Source of the DNA: Rhodocollybia butyracea
Lineage: Eukaryota > Basidiomycota > Agaricomycetes > Agaricales > Omphalotaceae
Reading direction: 5' to 3'
DNA: 64,000 bases
Assembly (NCBI GenBank): GCA_015501585.1
Contig: JADNRY010000120.1
Span: 1-64,000, forward strand
Below the pieces are notes generated by a model that saw only the letters and a program-made list of their open reading frames with translations, was not told the DNA's origin and ran no database searches. Both the position numbers and the translations under genes were made by a program. Below, piece after piece: positions 21,843 to 34,391 of this stretch. The first letter of the stretch is position 1, and every line of letters begins with the position of its first letter.

Positions 21843-24201
21843 TTACGTTGTTTCCAAATGCAAACGCATGTTCCCCTTCAGAATCGTAGAATGACAATGA
21901 GAACATGACAGGCGTTCATCAGAGCTGGGAAATTGGAGTGTGATCTCCGACTTCAAAGCAGCTGAAGAAGACGGATGGATTTTGATGGTATGAGAAGGCG
22001 GATGTGACAACTGGTAGGGGAAGGGTTAGACACATTGCTTCATGGTGAAAAACTGAGGCATACAATCAGAGGCCACCAGGTGAAGTACCGCGAGCCGTCC
22101 TTACGTGCGCAAGTCTTACATTCAATGAGCGGATTAGCATCATAAAGATCTTGCACCGTCGTCGCGGCGGGATCAAGGCCAAAAGCCTTCACAACCTTCT
22201 TCGAAACCCGTGAAATTTCTCTATTGAATTCAATCTCATAGGTCGTCCAAGGCGCGACTGCACGTCTGTCCCCAGGCTTCCATGCTCGCAATCGATTTGG
22301 CGTATCACCGCGCAAGCAACAATCATGGTAGAATATCCCAGGATAAAGTAACACTGTATCACAGTCATCAGCCTTGCATTTGAATACCGATGTGGCAAGA
22401 TGTAAATCCGACGGGGTAGCTCCGATTCCAAGGAGATCAGCAAGCTGCTGAGTATTTTTGGACCTCCATTCCGCGATGATATCAGGGAGGTGTTCGAAAA
22501 TCTTTGAAGATGAATATGCATCGGTCAAGACGTTGTCGCCAAGGCGGGAAAACCATATTATATCTTCAATGGGCTTGTATGTGAGTATGTCTCCCACGGC
22601 GGGTAGAGGTTGTCGAAGATCTAAGGTGTCACGGATCCTTCTATAGGCATTGGAAAAAGCAGCATAGCTTTTCCTTCGAAAATCCCCCTCTTCCTTGCGC
22701 AAACGGTCAGCTTGGTGTATTGCTAAAAGATTCAACAGTTCGTCTTTTATATAGTCCCAAACTACGTTGATTGATTATTATTCCAACATCAGAGATGATG
22801 TTATGAACTGCTTACTGAGGTCTGTGAGTTTTTTTGGTTGCCAGGCGAATCTATGAGTGGAAAACCTATTCCCGTATTCATTTGCCATAAGCCTTGCTTC
22901 TTCACCCCATCCGATTGCGTCAAAGCGAGCAATGATGCTGTCGACATAAAAGAACGCCTAAGATCCTGACATCGATGTGGAAAGACAAATAGGCTCACTC
23001 TTCCATCCGTTTCGTACGAAGAACATCTAGTTCTTTACTACGATTTCCCAACGTGGACCGAAACCATTGAGCACACGATTGAGCATGCTGAAAGTATTGT
23101 CGTTAACTCTTGAGTAACACCAATATATAAAATGAATCAAAAGCCTACCTCTCGATTAGCTTTGAGTTCCTTCTGCTTCTGTGATATCCATTCTTCCCGC
23201 TCAACTTCACTTCTCAGTGATTTAAACTCCGTTTCGAATTTTCTAGCGTATTTGTAGCTCCCGACGAGTTTGCGTTTTGACCAATACATGGGGGACACTG
23301 AACAAGACATATGACCTAAGGGACAGATAACGCTACGAATGTAAGAACTCACCCTGATCAACTTGAACATACTCTGAGGGCAGGATATCTAGATAACGAT
23401 ATTCCACAGGCTGCTGATATGTATAGTTCCTGTCGTGGTAGCGGACTGGTAGACCGTAATCAGGAAGGCTAGATACATTTGTTCTGGAACAGGAGATGTG
23501 CGGAGAAATACAGGGACGTACGCTGAGGCGGCACATTTTGGGCAAACCCGGGCACGAAATGTCCAGAGTATATTTCCACGACCTTTGCGCTTACAGATCT
23601 AGGTACAAGGACAGAACGAGCATTATTTGAGAAATAATTGTCCTAGCGATGCACTCACGTAGCAATATACATCATCAAACACCAGATGAGCAAACTGAGG
23701 TTCATTTAGGTCATGTGGAGGAGGCGGAAGTCCAATGTTTTGACGCGCAGCACGCCAGATGTACTCGAAATGTCTGCTCATGAGGATGGCTCGAAGATGC
23801 TTTGATGTGCGAGAAAGGCAGAGCAGATCGCCTGGCTCAGCGCTACAGAATACCTGACGGACGTGAGGCCAGGCTTGAGGCTTATTGCCCTGACTTCACA
23901 TACCTCGAGAACCACTTCGAACGGAATATCGCTCATTAACCGTTCAAGACACCCTCTGGTCTCTTGAAACCGTGAAAACTCTTCAGGCTGTCTCTTCATG
24001 TTGAGTTTTTTGTTCGATTGCCAATTCTTGGGGTCATCACCTGCATTTTGAACCTTCGACGGACTGAGTGAATTTTTGGGCGCTAGCTCTGGCTCTTTTG
24101 CGTGGAGGCTTTTCCTGGGGGTCCTTGTCTTTCAACGTCTTTTTCCCAGTGGGTTTGTCAGGTTTGCTAGTACTATCGGTAGCCTTGAACCGTGGGGCCA
24201 T
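21843..24201 (-). CDS. F-box protein with C-terminal cysteine/histidine motifs
   Basis: The start is the ATG at 24201 (MAPRFKATDSTSKPDKPTGK). A basic stretch (KPPRKRARASAQK) follows, then an intron whose removal joins SVEGSKCR to QPEEFSRFQE. The F-box spans two exons: MSDIPFEVVLE and, after a 50-base intron, VFCSAEPGDLLCLSRTSKHL followed by RAILMSR. The next part (FEYIWRAARQNIGLPPPPHD, EPQFAHLVFD, and YCYICKRKGRGNILW with paired cysteines) is the standard continuation in the large agaricomycete F-box family. Near the C-terminus are FKCKADDCDTVLLY and, after a last intron, LSCSHCHSTILKGNMRLHLE, a CxxC...H element, before TAA at 21843. F-box proteins bind Skp1 and bring targets to SCF ubiquitin ligases; the target here is unknown. 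Confidence 0.8.
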
Positions 24202-25176
24202 TGCCACAGACAGGGGCAATGGTGGCAGTTGTAAATAAAAGTCACGGTTGAAGTTGGCGCTCGCAAAATGAGTCAGTTATATAAGAGGGTCGTTGGCATG
24301 AGCCCATACATTACTTGCTGCGACTTGCCTCTTGCATTGTTTATCGATTATTTGTCGCTCATCAATACATTACTTAGAAAGACACCACTGGGAGATTGAA
24401 ACCAAGAATACCTCATGATACTAAACTAGGTAAAGTCTAGGTTTGTAAGTATCCTATCGCCTTTAGCTGGGTTGATTCTTGGTAGGTTTTGGGATTATCG
24501 TAGACTCGTGTAGCTCTGGTCGGGCCCCGAGGGTTGTTTGCAGTAGCTCGACTGTGAAAACCGGTGCTGTTTACAAATACTTGGAATCAGCATAAGGGTT
24601 GCTATTAACAAAAAGGTATTGATGTACGAGAGGCTGGATATGGCAGCAAGGCTGTTAACGCTGGGCCCTCCAAGCTTACATCATTAATCGCGGCTGGAAA
24701 ACGCCGACCTGTGTCTGTGCCCGTGCTTCATTCAGGCCTACAGGTCTCTCCAATCTCGGCAAGCTTGACAACACAAGTCATTTGAGTTTGAACCTACTAA
24801 CACGGAGTACAGGCCAGTGTCGTCCGTGCCGGAGAATGAGATTAAATCGGACGCTAGTAATTATGGTATATAAAGAAATAAAGGAGTCCCGAAAATGGAG
24901 GGATAATGTGTCGGAAAGGTGCGAGGAGCGGCTAGAGCAGAGTGAACCTGAAAGGTACTCAGCTGCACGAGAAGCTGATGAAAAAGTAATGCTGCATATG
25001 TTAGTTAACAGAACGTTAAATAAGGATTCATGTACACATTTGATAATACCTATGTAGCTATTGCTACAGTTGCTCACCAATTTATTCTTTCCATGTTGTA
25101 TTTTTCGTCTGTGGTCATCGTGAGTCTTGATGCTACTAGCTTGGGATCATCGTCCTCACTCACTTTCCCGTAGTCC
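24202..25176. other. Intergenic between two F-box genes
   Basis: A plus frame at 24782-25057 encodes a charged stretch but has no recognisable motif or context. Otherwise I see nothing. Confidence 0.4.
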
Positions 25177-26619
25177 CTAAAACCCAGCTGCTTCAAGAAA
25201 CATGCTATAGAGCTTCAAATCTGATTCCCGATCTTCCCTCCAAACAGGCCAAAGCATGGAGTTCACCCACAAGGAGAAGTAGGGAGCCGGCAAATTCTCA
25301 AAAAATTTCTCTGCTGTCTGGAGTGCATGACCAGGTGAGTAACTACCAGTGTCTGGGTCCAGATTCAAATTCACTTTCTCCAAAGTACATTTCGAGTGTT
25401 GTATCATCACTTTCAATTCGATGAGCGGCACTCCCAGTTCGGCCATCGCTTCCAAACCTCTCTCACCTGAGACAGCAACATCTAGTTGTGTCAAACTTGG
25501 TAAACAGACAAAACTCCAAGCACCATATTGAAAATTGCCATCAATGCTGCCCACTTCTAATCTCGAAACAAGAGGATGCGAGATGACCCGTGTATCGATA
25601 GAAGATATGGCCGAGGTAGAATGCCGTCTAGCAAAGCAGCTAACTTTCAAATATTTCAATGAAGGACACTTGCGAAGTAAACCCGCAAGGGAATATCCAG
25701 TGTATATGTGAATTCTCAGCTTCCACAGAAGTTCGAGATTCACCGTGTCAGTCTCAAAGAGGGATGAGATTTCTAGTGACTGGACTGGTGGAAAATAATG
25801 AAACATCCGTTCAAGGCTCGGGGGATTATACCGTCTGAGGGTAAGCTTCAAATCCTCGAGAAGAGGGAAAAGCGGGACAGAGGGGGTACGAGCGTGCTTG
25901 GCGTCAAACAGATCAATGAGCTGGAGGGGAAAATTTGGTCTCCCATAAGCATTCAGTGTCAAAGTTCTCCATTTATCTGCCCTCTCTACCAACATCTCCA
26001 AAGCATCAAGGCGAGTAGGAGAAATAGCCTGATGATCGTCATAGTCCAGATCGATTGTGATTTTCATTGGTGCATAAGATCCGGAGCGAAGGATACATTC
26101 TTTCAGAAACTCTAGCACCTCGAAAGAATGGTGGGGATCTTTGCATCGGGGTCGAAATCGAACATCTATGCAGGACCAAAAGGCCGGCTGCAAAAGTGCT
26201 TCATTCCGCCACCAGACACAAACCCAGGTGAGCAAGAAAGCAGTGCCCGAAATCTTTCGGGCTGTACTCTTCCTAGATCTTCCAGTAAGTGTCACGTAGC
26301 GAATCCAAGGCTCAAAACCAACGACAAGCTGAAAGATTTCATTTAGAATTTCCGAGGGAAGAGTTCGGATGGGAGCAAGAAGGGATTCCTGGAGTTCCAA
26401 GGTTTTCGAGATATGATCCCGAGTAGTATCTTCTGTGCAAGAGTCAAGATCTTTGCGAGTGCGCACAATGTGGGCATGTAGCTCGGCTTTTTCATCGAAG
26501 GAGCTCGGGATAACGTTAGATCTGATCTTGGTGAGCGTGCGCGTATAGTATTTCTGGTAGACTAAAAGTAAGGGATCTGGCTGGGAAGATTCAAAAGTGC
26601 TCCTTGCATTGGACGACAT
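25177..26619 (-). CDS. F-box protein with leucine-rich-repeat-like C-terminus
   Basis: A single uninterrupted exon gives 480 residues from the ATG at 26619. A coiled N-terminus (about residues 30-80) leads into an F-box (LAPIRTLPSEILNEIFQLVV, about 81-100), followed by LTWVCVWWRNEALLQPAFWS, the usual 'vCr-WR-ia---P-LW' segment. The rest has spaced leucine patterns (LEDLKLTLRRYNPP, LEISSLF, LKYLKVSCF, LTQLDVAVSG) as in fungal F-box/LRR proteins. It probably acts as a substrate receptor of an SCF ubiquitin ligase. The gene lies about 1 kb from the other F-box gene on the same strand, but the two share only the F-box, so they are not a recent duplication. Confidence 0.85.
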   Translation of the reverse strand: MSSNARSTFESSQPDPLLLVYQKYYTRTLTKIRSNVIPSSFDEKAELHAHIVRTRKDLDSCTEDTTRDHISKTLELQESLLAPIRTLPSEILNEIFQLVVGFEPWIRYVTLTGRSRKSTARKISGTAFLLTWVCVWWRNEALLQPAFWSCIDVRFRPRCKDPHHSFEVLEFLKECILRSGSYAPMKITIDLDYDDHQAISPTRLDALEMLVERADKWRTLTLNAYGRPNFPLQLIDLFDAKHARTPSVPLFPLLEDLKLTLRRYNPPSLERMFHYFPPVQSLEISSLFETDTVNLELLWKLRIHIYTGYSLAGLLRKCPSLKYLKVSCFARRHSTSAISSIDTRVISHPLVSRLEVGSIDGNFQYGAWSFVCLPSLTQLDVAVSGERGLEAMAELGVPLIELKVMIQHSKCTLEKVNLNLDPDTGSYSPGHALQTAEKFFENLPAPYFSLWVNSMLWPVWREDRESDLKLYSMFLEAAGF

Positions 26620-27557
26620 GATGTTCAGGAGCCAAGATGGATACTTAGTGATGAGTGACGCGATCCACGTACTATTCTGATCACGTTATTTTCCGATTTG
26701 TAGTCTGTATGGCAATGTATCAATGTAGTATGTGCATTGCGAACGAGTATTCTCTTCGCCTTAAGAACTGCTAAGATTACATGCGAAGTTCCCCCTGTTT
26801 CTCTACCACCCCCACAAATACTTGAACCCCGTTGCTGCCCGTTGCCTTACTCGAAACAACGGCATGTACGCACAAGGCTCGAGAGAACCATTAGGTCTGT
26901 TGCAACCTGGTAGTTTGTTTACAGGTTTTTGTTTGGCTGTCTAGCCAATGTACGCTCGTGTATTTTGTTGTGCTAGTTTGGGATTGAGGCATGGGAAGAA
27001 TTGGTCTCAAAGGAAATGTCCTATTACTCAAATAACTTGGAGCCTTCTATCGATGGCATCAATAACTGCGATCCCAAAGTCGTGTTTTTCTATAAGCTTG
27101 ATGGAGCCGAGTTTTGTCAGTCAGAATATTTGCTATGGGTTTCTTGCCACACCAAATCTGATTGGGCAAGTTCTCCGCCGCTCGAAATCGGACTCAGGAA
27201 TGAGGCCGTCGTCCAGTCGATGTGAAGTTAAGCGGGACTGAGGTGACTTGCAATTGGACAAAATGTCATGTTTCTGTATGGTGATTGCTGGTACGTGAGA
27301 TAGTTATGTTAAAATAATATATATCACAAGCACAGAAGTACCAACAACTGCATATACTTACACAGTCTCACCGGACCTTGTAACTTGGCTGGGAACGCGG
27401 CGGGTTCAAGCTCAAAACCGTTCAATAGCTTCATCATGTGGCCAATTAACATGCACGTCAACTTGAGGGGGACTTAAGTGCAAGTTTCCATGAACATTAC
27501 CCATCAATCTCCATTCTCCTCCCCAGTCATACAACGACTAACGCTTTGTCCCCATCA
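26620..27557. other. Intergenic between F-box and NLR genes
   Basis: A plus frame at 27001-27225 (MVSKEMSYYSNNLEPSIDGI and onward) has a coding-like composition but no recognised family. It could be a remnant upstream of the NLR. The NLR promoter should lie in the last few hundred bases; no TATA box stands out. Confidence 0.35.
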
Positions 27558-30500
27558 ATGGGATCTCTGTGTATCACCCGTGAGTGGAGTAGTTTCATAA
27601 AGTTTTTGTCCCAGGTTTGCTCAGAAAATTGAAAGTTGTCCGCCTTCATTTGGCTGAACCGAATTCACGAAAGTATTTTGCAAAAGTCACCATTGATGGT
27701 ACAGCGCATACGACTACAAGTACCACTTCGTCAGTAGGATGGGATGGTAAACAGATGGCCTTCAGGTTCGCAGGTTTTGTTTTGTGTTGGCTCGGCTAAG
27801 GACAAGTTGAATCATTTAGTGACGTCCGCGGTTCGTCAAAATTGAGGATTGAGGTCTTCAAGCATCGCAAACTCCATTCGGATATGTTGGTTGGGAGCTA
27901 CGAAGAGGAAGTTGAAAACTTCTTAATGAAGAGCTTCAATAGAAGTGAGAACGATTAATTTACCTTTTGATTCTGTTATTCTTATTTCTGCTTTCTAGGT
28001 AGTATTATGCAACCTCTTCGCGGCACCTACCATTGGGGAGCAGACCGTATTGAGCTCATGGTTGATGTGGAAGCCAGCCAGAACTCTGTTGCCATGGCTG
28101 CTGCAGTTCAAAGAGCAAAAATCCAAGCATCTCGACTCCAACGCTCTACAAGTTCAGCCACTACTGCAATTTCATTGATCCAAACAACGGATAATGTTTA
28201 TTCCGGTACTACAGAGGATGCACTGGGAAATTTCATCCCTTTACTTGAGAAGCTGCAGGTATTCTCAAACCTAGCTAGTTCCATTGCGGAGGTGAGTTTT
28301 AGGTAGGTTTCAATAACTCGGTTGTGATGACTCTTTCCAGATCCATCCCTATGCAGATGCTGCGTACAGCATAGTTTCCTCGGCATACAAAGTGAGTGTC
28401 TAACGCTTGTCATACACAATTGAGCCTTAGCATTCTGTAGGCTGTCCTTGCTCAAATGCAGCGTGATGCAAACATCCTTGCCCTTATTGATACTATGAAT
28501 GATATTTACAGTTTCGTTAAGGAAGCTCAACCACTTCGTCAAATAGAATCACACAAGAGGGTCATGATTTGCATAGCTCAGCAAACGACAGAATGTGGAT
28601 ATTTCATTTCTGCATACTGCAGTGATAACTTTGGTATGCCTGAAACTCCATCAAAACTCCATACATCGAGATCTTAGACTAACAGATTTTCAGTCGTTCG
28701 AACCTTAAAGCATTCGGTGGCTACTACAGATGCGGCTATAGTCCACTATGGAAACAAGTTTGGTGAGCTCAAAGCAGCATTACTAGACCATGCTACTATT
28801 ACCACTGGTATCACTGTCCTGCGAATCTTAGAGACGGTTGAAAGAATTGGTGGGTCTGCTTATGCCCTTCCGGATAACTCCATGACCAATAATTGCTTAT
28901 TAGAGACCAAGATTGATCTTAGTGACCTTCCTTATGCGAATGGGGCTCGATTCCACGGTAGCAAGCAATGTTTGCCTGGCACTCGTGAAAGTGTTCTGGG
29001 CAAGATTATCAGCTGGATTGATGCCCCTAGTACCCCCAATGGAAAACGTCTTTTCCTGCTGACAGGTGCACCTGGCTCAGGAAAGTCAGCCATTGCACAC
29101 TCACTAGCTGGTCACTATAGTGAACTTCGTCGTCTTGGTTCTTCAATTTTTGCGGACCTTCCTGATGAAGCAGTTACCCGCTCCAGACTCCCTATTCTGC
29201 TATTTCCAACTATCGCTCGTGACTTGGCTGACCTTGATCCTCAGTATCGACATACACTGTGGAGCCTGATTGAGTCGGATAGAGCCTTGCGAAAAACTGT
29301 TGACCCAATCGACCAGTTTGAAAAGTTCATTATTGCACCATCCAATTCCCTTGCCTTTAGCGGGCCGATTGTCATCATAATAGATGGATTGGATGAATGC
29401 CCAAGTTCTCAGGCATTGAACCAGTTTCTCTCTGTGTTAGCTCAGCATGTAACAAATCTTGCCTCAAATTTTCGAATCATCCTCACTGCCCGGACAAGTT
29501 CTTGCCTGCTCCAATATTTCAGTGAGACTATGGCCCAAATTTATCAGATAGATAACATGGGTTGGTCGGCAAAGTATGACCTCTCCGTGCTCTTGAAGTC
29601 TCGCTTTCGTAGCGGTCTCACCAGAGAGCAGTTTGAACAGTTTGATCACTCCATAGTGAATGAACTTGTTGAACAATCTCAAGGATCATTCCAGTGGGCG
29701 ATGAAGGCCTGTGACACCATTTGTGGAATCAATCCCGAGACCAACTTACAGTTGACACCGTTTCAGAGGTATCAAGCTCTCGTTCCAATTTCCCCAAACG
29801 CCCGACCACCTGTGCAGCCTGATAATAATTTGTACATGCAGGAACTGACTGTCATCTACACTGAGCAAGGTGCTTTGTTCACAGCTCAGTTCAAGTCTGT
29901 CATTGGCATTCTTCTTGCTGCTTGCACTTCTTTATCTTTGCGAGAGCTGAGACAACTATCTAATCACCCCGAAGATGGCGATATTGATATCATGCTTGGT
30001 GCATTGGGTGCCCTCCTACAAAATACAACCTATCTTCATGCACCAATTATTCCCTTCCACTCATCTTTTTATGATTTTCTCCAAAATCCTGCATGTAGTG
30101 GTCAGTTTTTTGTTGATGTATCTGATCACCATATTGGTCTCGCAGAAGGTTGTCTTCGAGTATTGAATGACCAACTGTGCTTCAACATCTGTCACCTAGC
30201 TTCCTCATACCTCCCGAACACTGAAATCAATGATCTTCCAGATCGTATGGAAAAATACATAACTCCCGAGCTCTCTTATGCTTCGCAATATTGGATCCAT
30301 CATTTAGTAATGGTGCCTTCAGTGGCTGTAGAGGTGCTTGTTCCTCAGGTAGAAAGATTACTTCAAACTCGATTTTTCTTCTGGCTTGAGGTCCTCAGTG
30401 TTTTTGGCTCCGTCAGAATTGCTGTCAAAGGGCTTCAAGATATTCTGCTTTGGGGGTCCGAGGTATATTTTTCCTCTTACTTTACATGATTCTCAGTATA

Positions 30501-31964
30501 TTCACATGACACACAGAGTGTTCAAAATCTTGCCCGTGCAGCACTATCATTTGTCAAGACCTTTGAACCTGCAATAACATCATCGGCACCTCATATCTAT
30601 GTATCTGGTCTCCGATTCTGGCCTTTGCCAAACCAGGAGCAGTTCCAGCCACGCTTTACATTCCCGCTGTAAGTACTTTGGGCTCGGTAATATGTCCTAA
30701 ACAGTGAGTAGTATGACTCACCATGAGCCTTAGAGTTTCGAGATCTCAAGATGCCCAGCAATTTTTTAACCTTAACCTTCCCGCACATATACTATCATCA
30801 GAAAAATATATTTACGGTCTTGCTTTCTCTCCCGACTGCAAGAACCTTCTTTTCGAAAATTCTGCCACCATGGACTATTCATTATGGGACATTCCGGCTA
30901 ACGCGCCTCATAAAATCGCGGAACAAGGCTCCTGGCCTAATTCATGGGATGAGTGGAGTTATACCCACGGTGTGTTCTCCTCTGATGGCAAAGCTATCAC
31001 TGTGCTTTCCTCAAGACGGATAAAGATATTTGATGTGCGGACTGGCCACTTACTGCATACAATGTGGAAACCCTTGATTTTCTGTCGCAACACTAAGAGA
31101 GGAGCCCTGCAAGCCGATGGTCGACGAGTAGCGCTTACGCAAACCGCCTTCAATGGTGTGTTCATATACAACGCAAGTTCATTAGAGCTTGAAGTGGGGC
31201 CTTTGAAAAGCAAGGGCAAGTGGAAAATAGACAGTATAAGGTGCATGGAATTTTCCCCACTCGGAAATTTTCTTGCATGCAGCGCAGATAATAAGATATG
31301 TATCTGGAATGCCAACACTGGGGAAGAGGTATTTGGATTTCAACCGGACTTTGCTCCCAACCCCAGGCCAGAGTCCTTTGGAGCGCTGGTTTTCTCATCA
31401 GATGAATCAATTCTCTTTTTTGGATGTACAACACTAGCCTCAGATGGTTTGTCCGCGCAGGATAGTGTCTACATCCTCAGATGGAACACTCAAAGTCACA
31501 ATGAACAATCAGTACAGACAATCGAGCTATCCATCCAAAGCGGTTATGGCCAGATCGCTGTTTCCCCGACCGGGAGATACCTTGTTTACAGTGGTAGAGA
31601 TGGACTGAACGGTCCAGCTCTTTACATCATTGATCTCAAAACCAATCTACTTGCAACAATTCTAGGTAGCAGGTCTCTTGTCACATCTTTAGCAATCTCC
31701 AGCGACGAAACTATGATTGCTGTTGGATCCAAGGATGGAAGCGTGTGTGTGTGGCGGGTCTCAATGCCTTTCGGAGAGTTTCATTCACTCTGGGAGAAAG
31801 GTAATGATGATTCCGGATGGATTTACGGGTCCAAAAACGAGTTGCTTGCATGGGTACCACCAGAGCTAAGAGAAGGGTTGAACTGGAATCCCCTGGTTTC
31901 TGGCGATGCTCATGGCACGTCATGGGTAAACTGTTTGGTTGGGGAGTCGCAAGAAATATCGTAA
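27558..31964 (+). CDS. NACHT-WD40 NLR (STAND) protein
   Basis: Nine exons (27558-27579, 27615-27765, 27820-27944, 27999-28291, 28341-28391, 28441-28633, 28694-30462, 30517-30668, 30734-31964) join into one open frame of 1328 residues. Order: a C2-like N-terminus (KVVRLHLAEPNSRKYFAKVT ... LRIEVFKHRKLHSDMLVGSY); a helical bundle with EIHPYADAAYSIVSSAYKAV and IAQQTTECGYF, the standard N-terminal bundle of agaricomycete STAND proteins; a NACHT ATPase with P-loop GAPGSGKSAIAHSLAG (about residue 403) and Walker B IVIIIDGLDEC (about 504); then a C-terminal propeller with WD-like strands (FLACSADNKICIWNANTGEE, MIAVGSKDGSVCVWRV). NLRs switch by nucleotide-dependent oligomerisation and trigger immune or incompatibility responses in fungi. 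Everything is intact; the ligand is unknown. WD repeats are divergent, unlike the near-identical repeats of fast-evolving NLRs. Confidence 0.9.
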
Positions 31965-32270
31965 ATATATTGTACTCTGTATGGTTCTGTATTCCAAGAG
32001 AACAGGTCCTCGGTTGAAGACCAACATAGCAGAGGTAATACAGTAGCAGAACTCGCTGGCGTCGTTGCAGTGTATACTGAACATTGGTTACTGAGAAACG
32101 TTCCGGAGGACGAGCCAACTAGACTCGAGTGTGAGTGAGAATTCCGAAAGGCTTGACATTTGCCAGGCACAAGCTACAGTGGCGGCGCTTCGGAACGGAA
32201 CAGGCCATATCTCCACAACCTGGGCATGGATTAACTTCAAGTGAGTTGTAGATTAAGGGAAAGAGTAATT
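31965..32270. other. Intergenic, nothing recognised
   Basis: This is the 3' flank of the NLR gene. No motif or gene is seen before the gypsy fragment. Confidence 0.4.
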
Positions 32271-33950
32271 CTATGAAGAAAACATAGTTGTTACATTGCC
32301 ATATATGGTTATCCTGGTGACTGCTGTCAAGGGGATAGAAGATTCGTCCATATGAGTCTGGAAGAAAGAATCTGTCATATCGATCTTACTCCAGATCCTG
32401 CCCTTAGCGCAATCTGAAAGAATATCGTCAATTCGAGGGAGGGGGTAGCGATCTGTAACAGAGTTGTCATTGAGACGACGGTAGTCATTGACCCACCAAG
32501 GTAGAGCTGTCGGGTCAGCCTTTGGGATGATGAAGGAAGGCGAGGCAAAGGAAGAATCCGAAGGCCTGATCTTACCAGAATCAAGGTGTTTCTGAATCAG
32601 TGTCTGCCATGTGGCTCTGAAGTTTTTGGGACAGCAATAAGAACGTGCTGCAATAGTTTTGCCTGCATCGACCAACTGAATCTTGGCGGTGACAGACGAC
32701 GGCAGGTCTTCAACGTGAGGGATCGGTTTGAAGATAGGTCGGTACTTGTCCATTAGCCGTACTTCGTGAGCCTTCAGAACCTCTGCAGTAGCGATAGCTT
32801 CTATTCAGGCCCGAACTGCTGCAACAAAGTTAGTAGGACCCGGGTCTGGGGCGCACACATGAACAGCGCAGGCAGCTTTGAGTTCCGGGAGAAGGTTCCG
32901 ACGGTGTTCTTGAGTTCGATTTTGCATCTTACGCAGGTCTTTCTTTACAACAATAGGGTTTCTATTAACAAATGCATGGTTAGCGACAGGTACAACATGG
33001 TTAAGGAGATCATAGCCCGAAGGCTTATGGGTACAGGTATGTAGAGCGTAATCGACAATGAGCGTGTTCTGGACAAGCCAGGGAATACCAAGGATCAATT
33101 GGGTGCATAGCCCAGGTACAATAAGAAAACGAACGGATTTCGATGTAAAGAGACCATCGGGTGAAGATAACCTAAGAGAAACATATTCATACTACAGGTG
33201 GTCGGTCTTTGAAGAAAATGCAGCGGAGACAGGTTTGGGTGTTGAAAGCTTGTGTTTTTCGAGGCCAAGGCGTGAGACTAGATCTGGGTGAATAAGAGAC
33301 AAATGAGCACCGTCATCTAATAAGGCATGGACAGAGATTGGAAAATCTGAACGAGGACCCGAAACTAAGCAGGTCCATCGATAATGGGGAAGCTTGTGAA
33401 TGATACTCACATCTTCTTCAGAGTCAGTACCAGTGCCCAGCACGGTGGATACAGCGTTCTCTTCATCCGAGCTGTCCAAGGTTTCATTGATGACGGCAAC
33501 TGCAGTACGAGCCTTCGAGGTGGAGGAAGAGGAACCCGAACTCTTGCTCTTCGAGCGACACAAGGCATCAACATCAGCTTGAGTTAGCTCCTTGTAACCA
33601 TCACCTGTCGGTTTCGGGAAGTCGTGGGTAGAATCCCAAGCACGACATTTCGTGAAAAACTTGCGACAGGTATTGCAACCTTCGTTCGCTTTGAGCAATG
33701 CGCGTTCGTTGTCAGTTCGAGGAGGGGGTAACGGGATGTGGAAGCGGAGGAACTTGGAGCACCCGTTGAAGTAAGAAAGGTTGGTCCAAGCGAGGACCGG
33801 TGGGGATACCCAGTCGGGTTCTGTAAAAGGTAAGCGAGAAAAAGAATGAGAGGACTTAGCTTCCGTTTCTGCGTTCTCGAGCAGACGTTCTAATAATCCG
33901 CCTTCGCTAGCGGTTCAAGTACACTCGTAAAATAGCCAGAAAAAGATGAT
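32271..33950 (-). mobile_element. Truncated Ty3/gypsy retrotransposon (gag end, protease, RT start)
   Basis: On the minus strand the order is: cysteine-containing gag end (CNTCRKFFTKCRAW), retropepsin (HALLDDGAHLSLIHPDLVSR and ILGIPWL), then the linker and reverse transcriptase start (YRPIFKPIPHVEDLP; WWVNDYRRLNDNSVTDRYPL followed by PRIDDILSD; IWSKIDMTDSFFQTHMDE). The reading frame has a TAG between protease halves (about 33196) and a TGA near 32803. It stops shortly after PLTAVT, before the YxDD active site, so RT palm, RNase H and integrase are missing. The element is dead. Confidence 0.85.
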
Positions 33951-34391
33951 CCTTCATTTCTGTACCTACAATTAAGTATACAGGCTGCTACGCGTGCTCG
34001 TACGTCGCCTGACTCTTTGCATGTGGTACATAGATAGGATAAAACATTTAAGAAGGAAATAGTCCGAAGAATTGAAATACCTTCGAGTAAGCGACTCTAA
34101 GTTTCTGCAGAGCAGCGCGGGTAACACACTCGACGATTATACTAGATTTCCCGCTTACAACCATCGGCGGGGACAGGAGAGGGCGCCAACCTCAATGTCA
34201 CAATCTAGGTGTGTACCGACGACTGTTGCATCCACCGTCGGGGCGCGAGACTCGTCGGATGCGGGAAGGAAAAATGATCAAGCAAAGAAATCAACAGAAA
34301 AGAAATTATAAAACACACAATACACCGAAATAAGACCGAACCGCTAAAACTGCTACCGCCCCTCCGTGACCAAACTAAGCCGTAGAATCCA
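33951..34391. other. Probable 5' leader and partial LTR of the gypsy element
   Basis: No coding frame is convincing. The position between gag and the palindrome, and the primer-site-like sequence at 34180, suggest the gypsy leader (33951-34195) and a partial LTR (34196-34391, starting TGTCACA on the plus strand). The upstream LTR border cannot be set. Confidence 0.35.
34180..34191 (-). other. Primer-binding-site-like sequence of the gypsy element
   Basis: Read on the minus strand, TTGGCGCCCTC starts a few bases after what looks like an LTR end (..TGTGACA at 34196-34202). TGGCGCC is the usual start of a tRNA primer-binding site. The partner LTR is not visible because the palindrome begins at 34392. 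Confidence 0.4.

Noticed and set aside
24782..25057. A 91-residue charged protein
   Set aside because: No homology pattern, no intron context and only a modest open frame, although the charged composition was noted.
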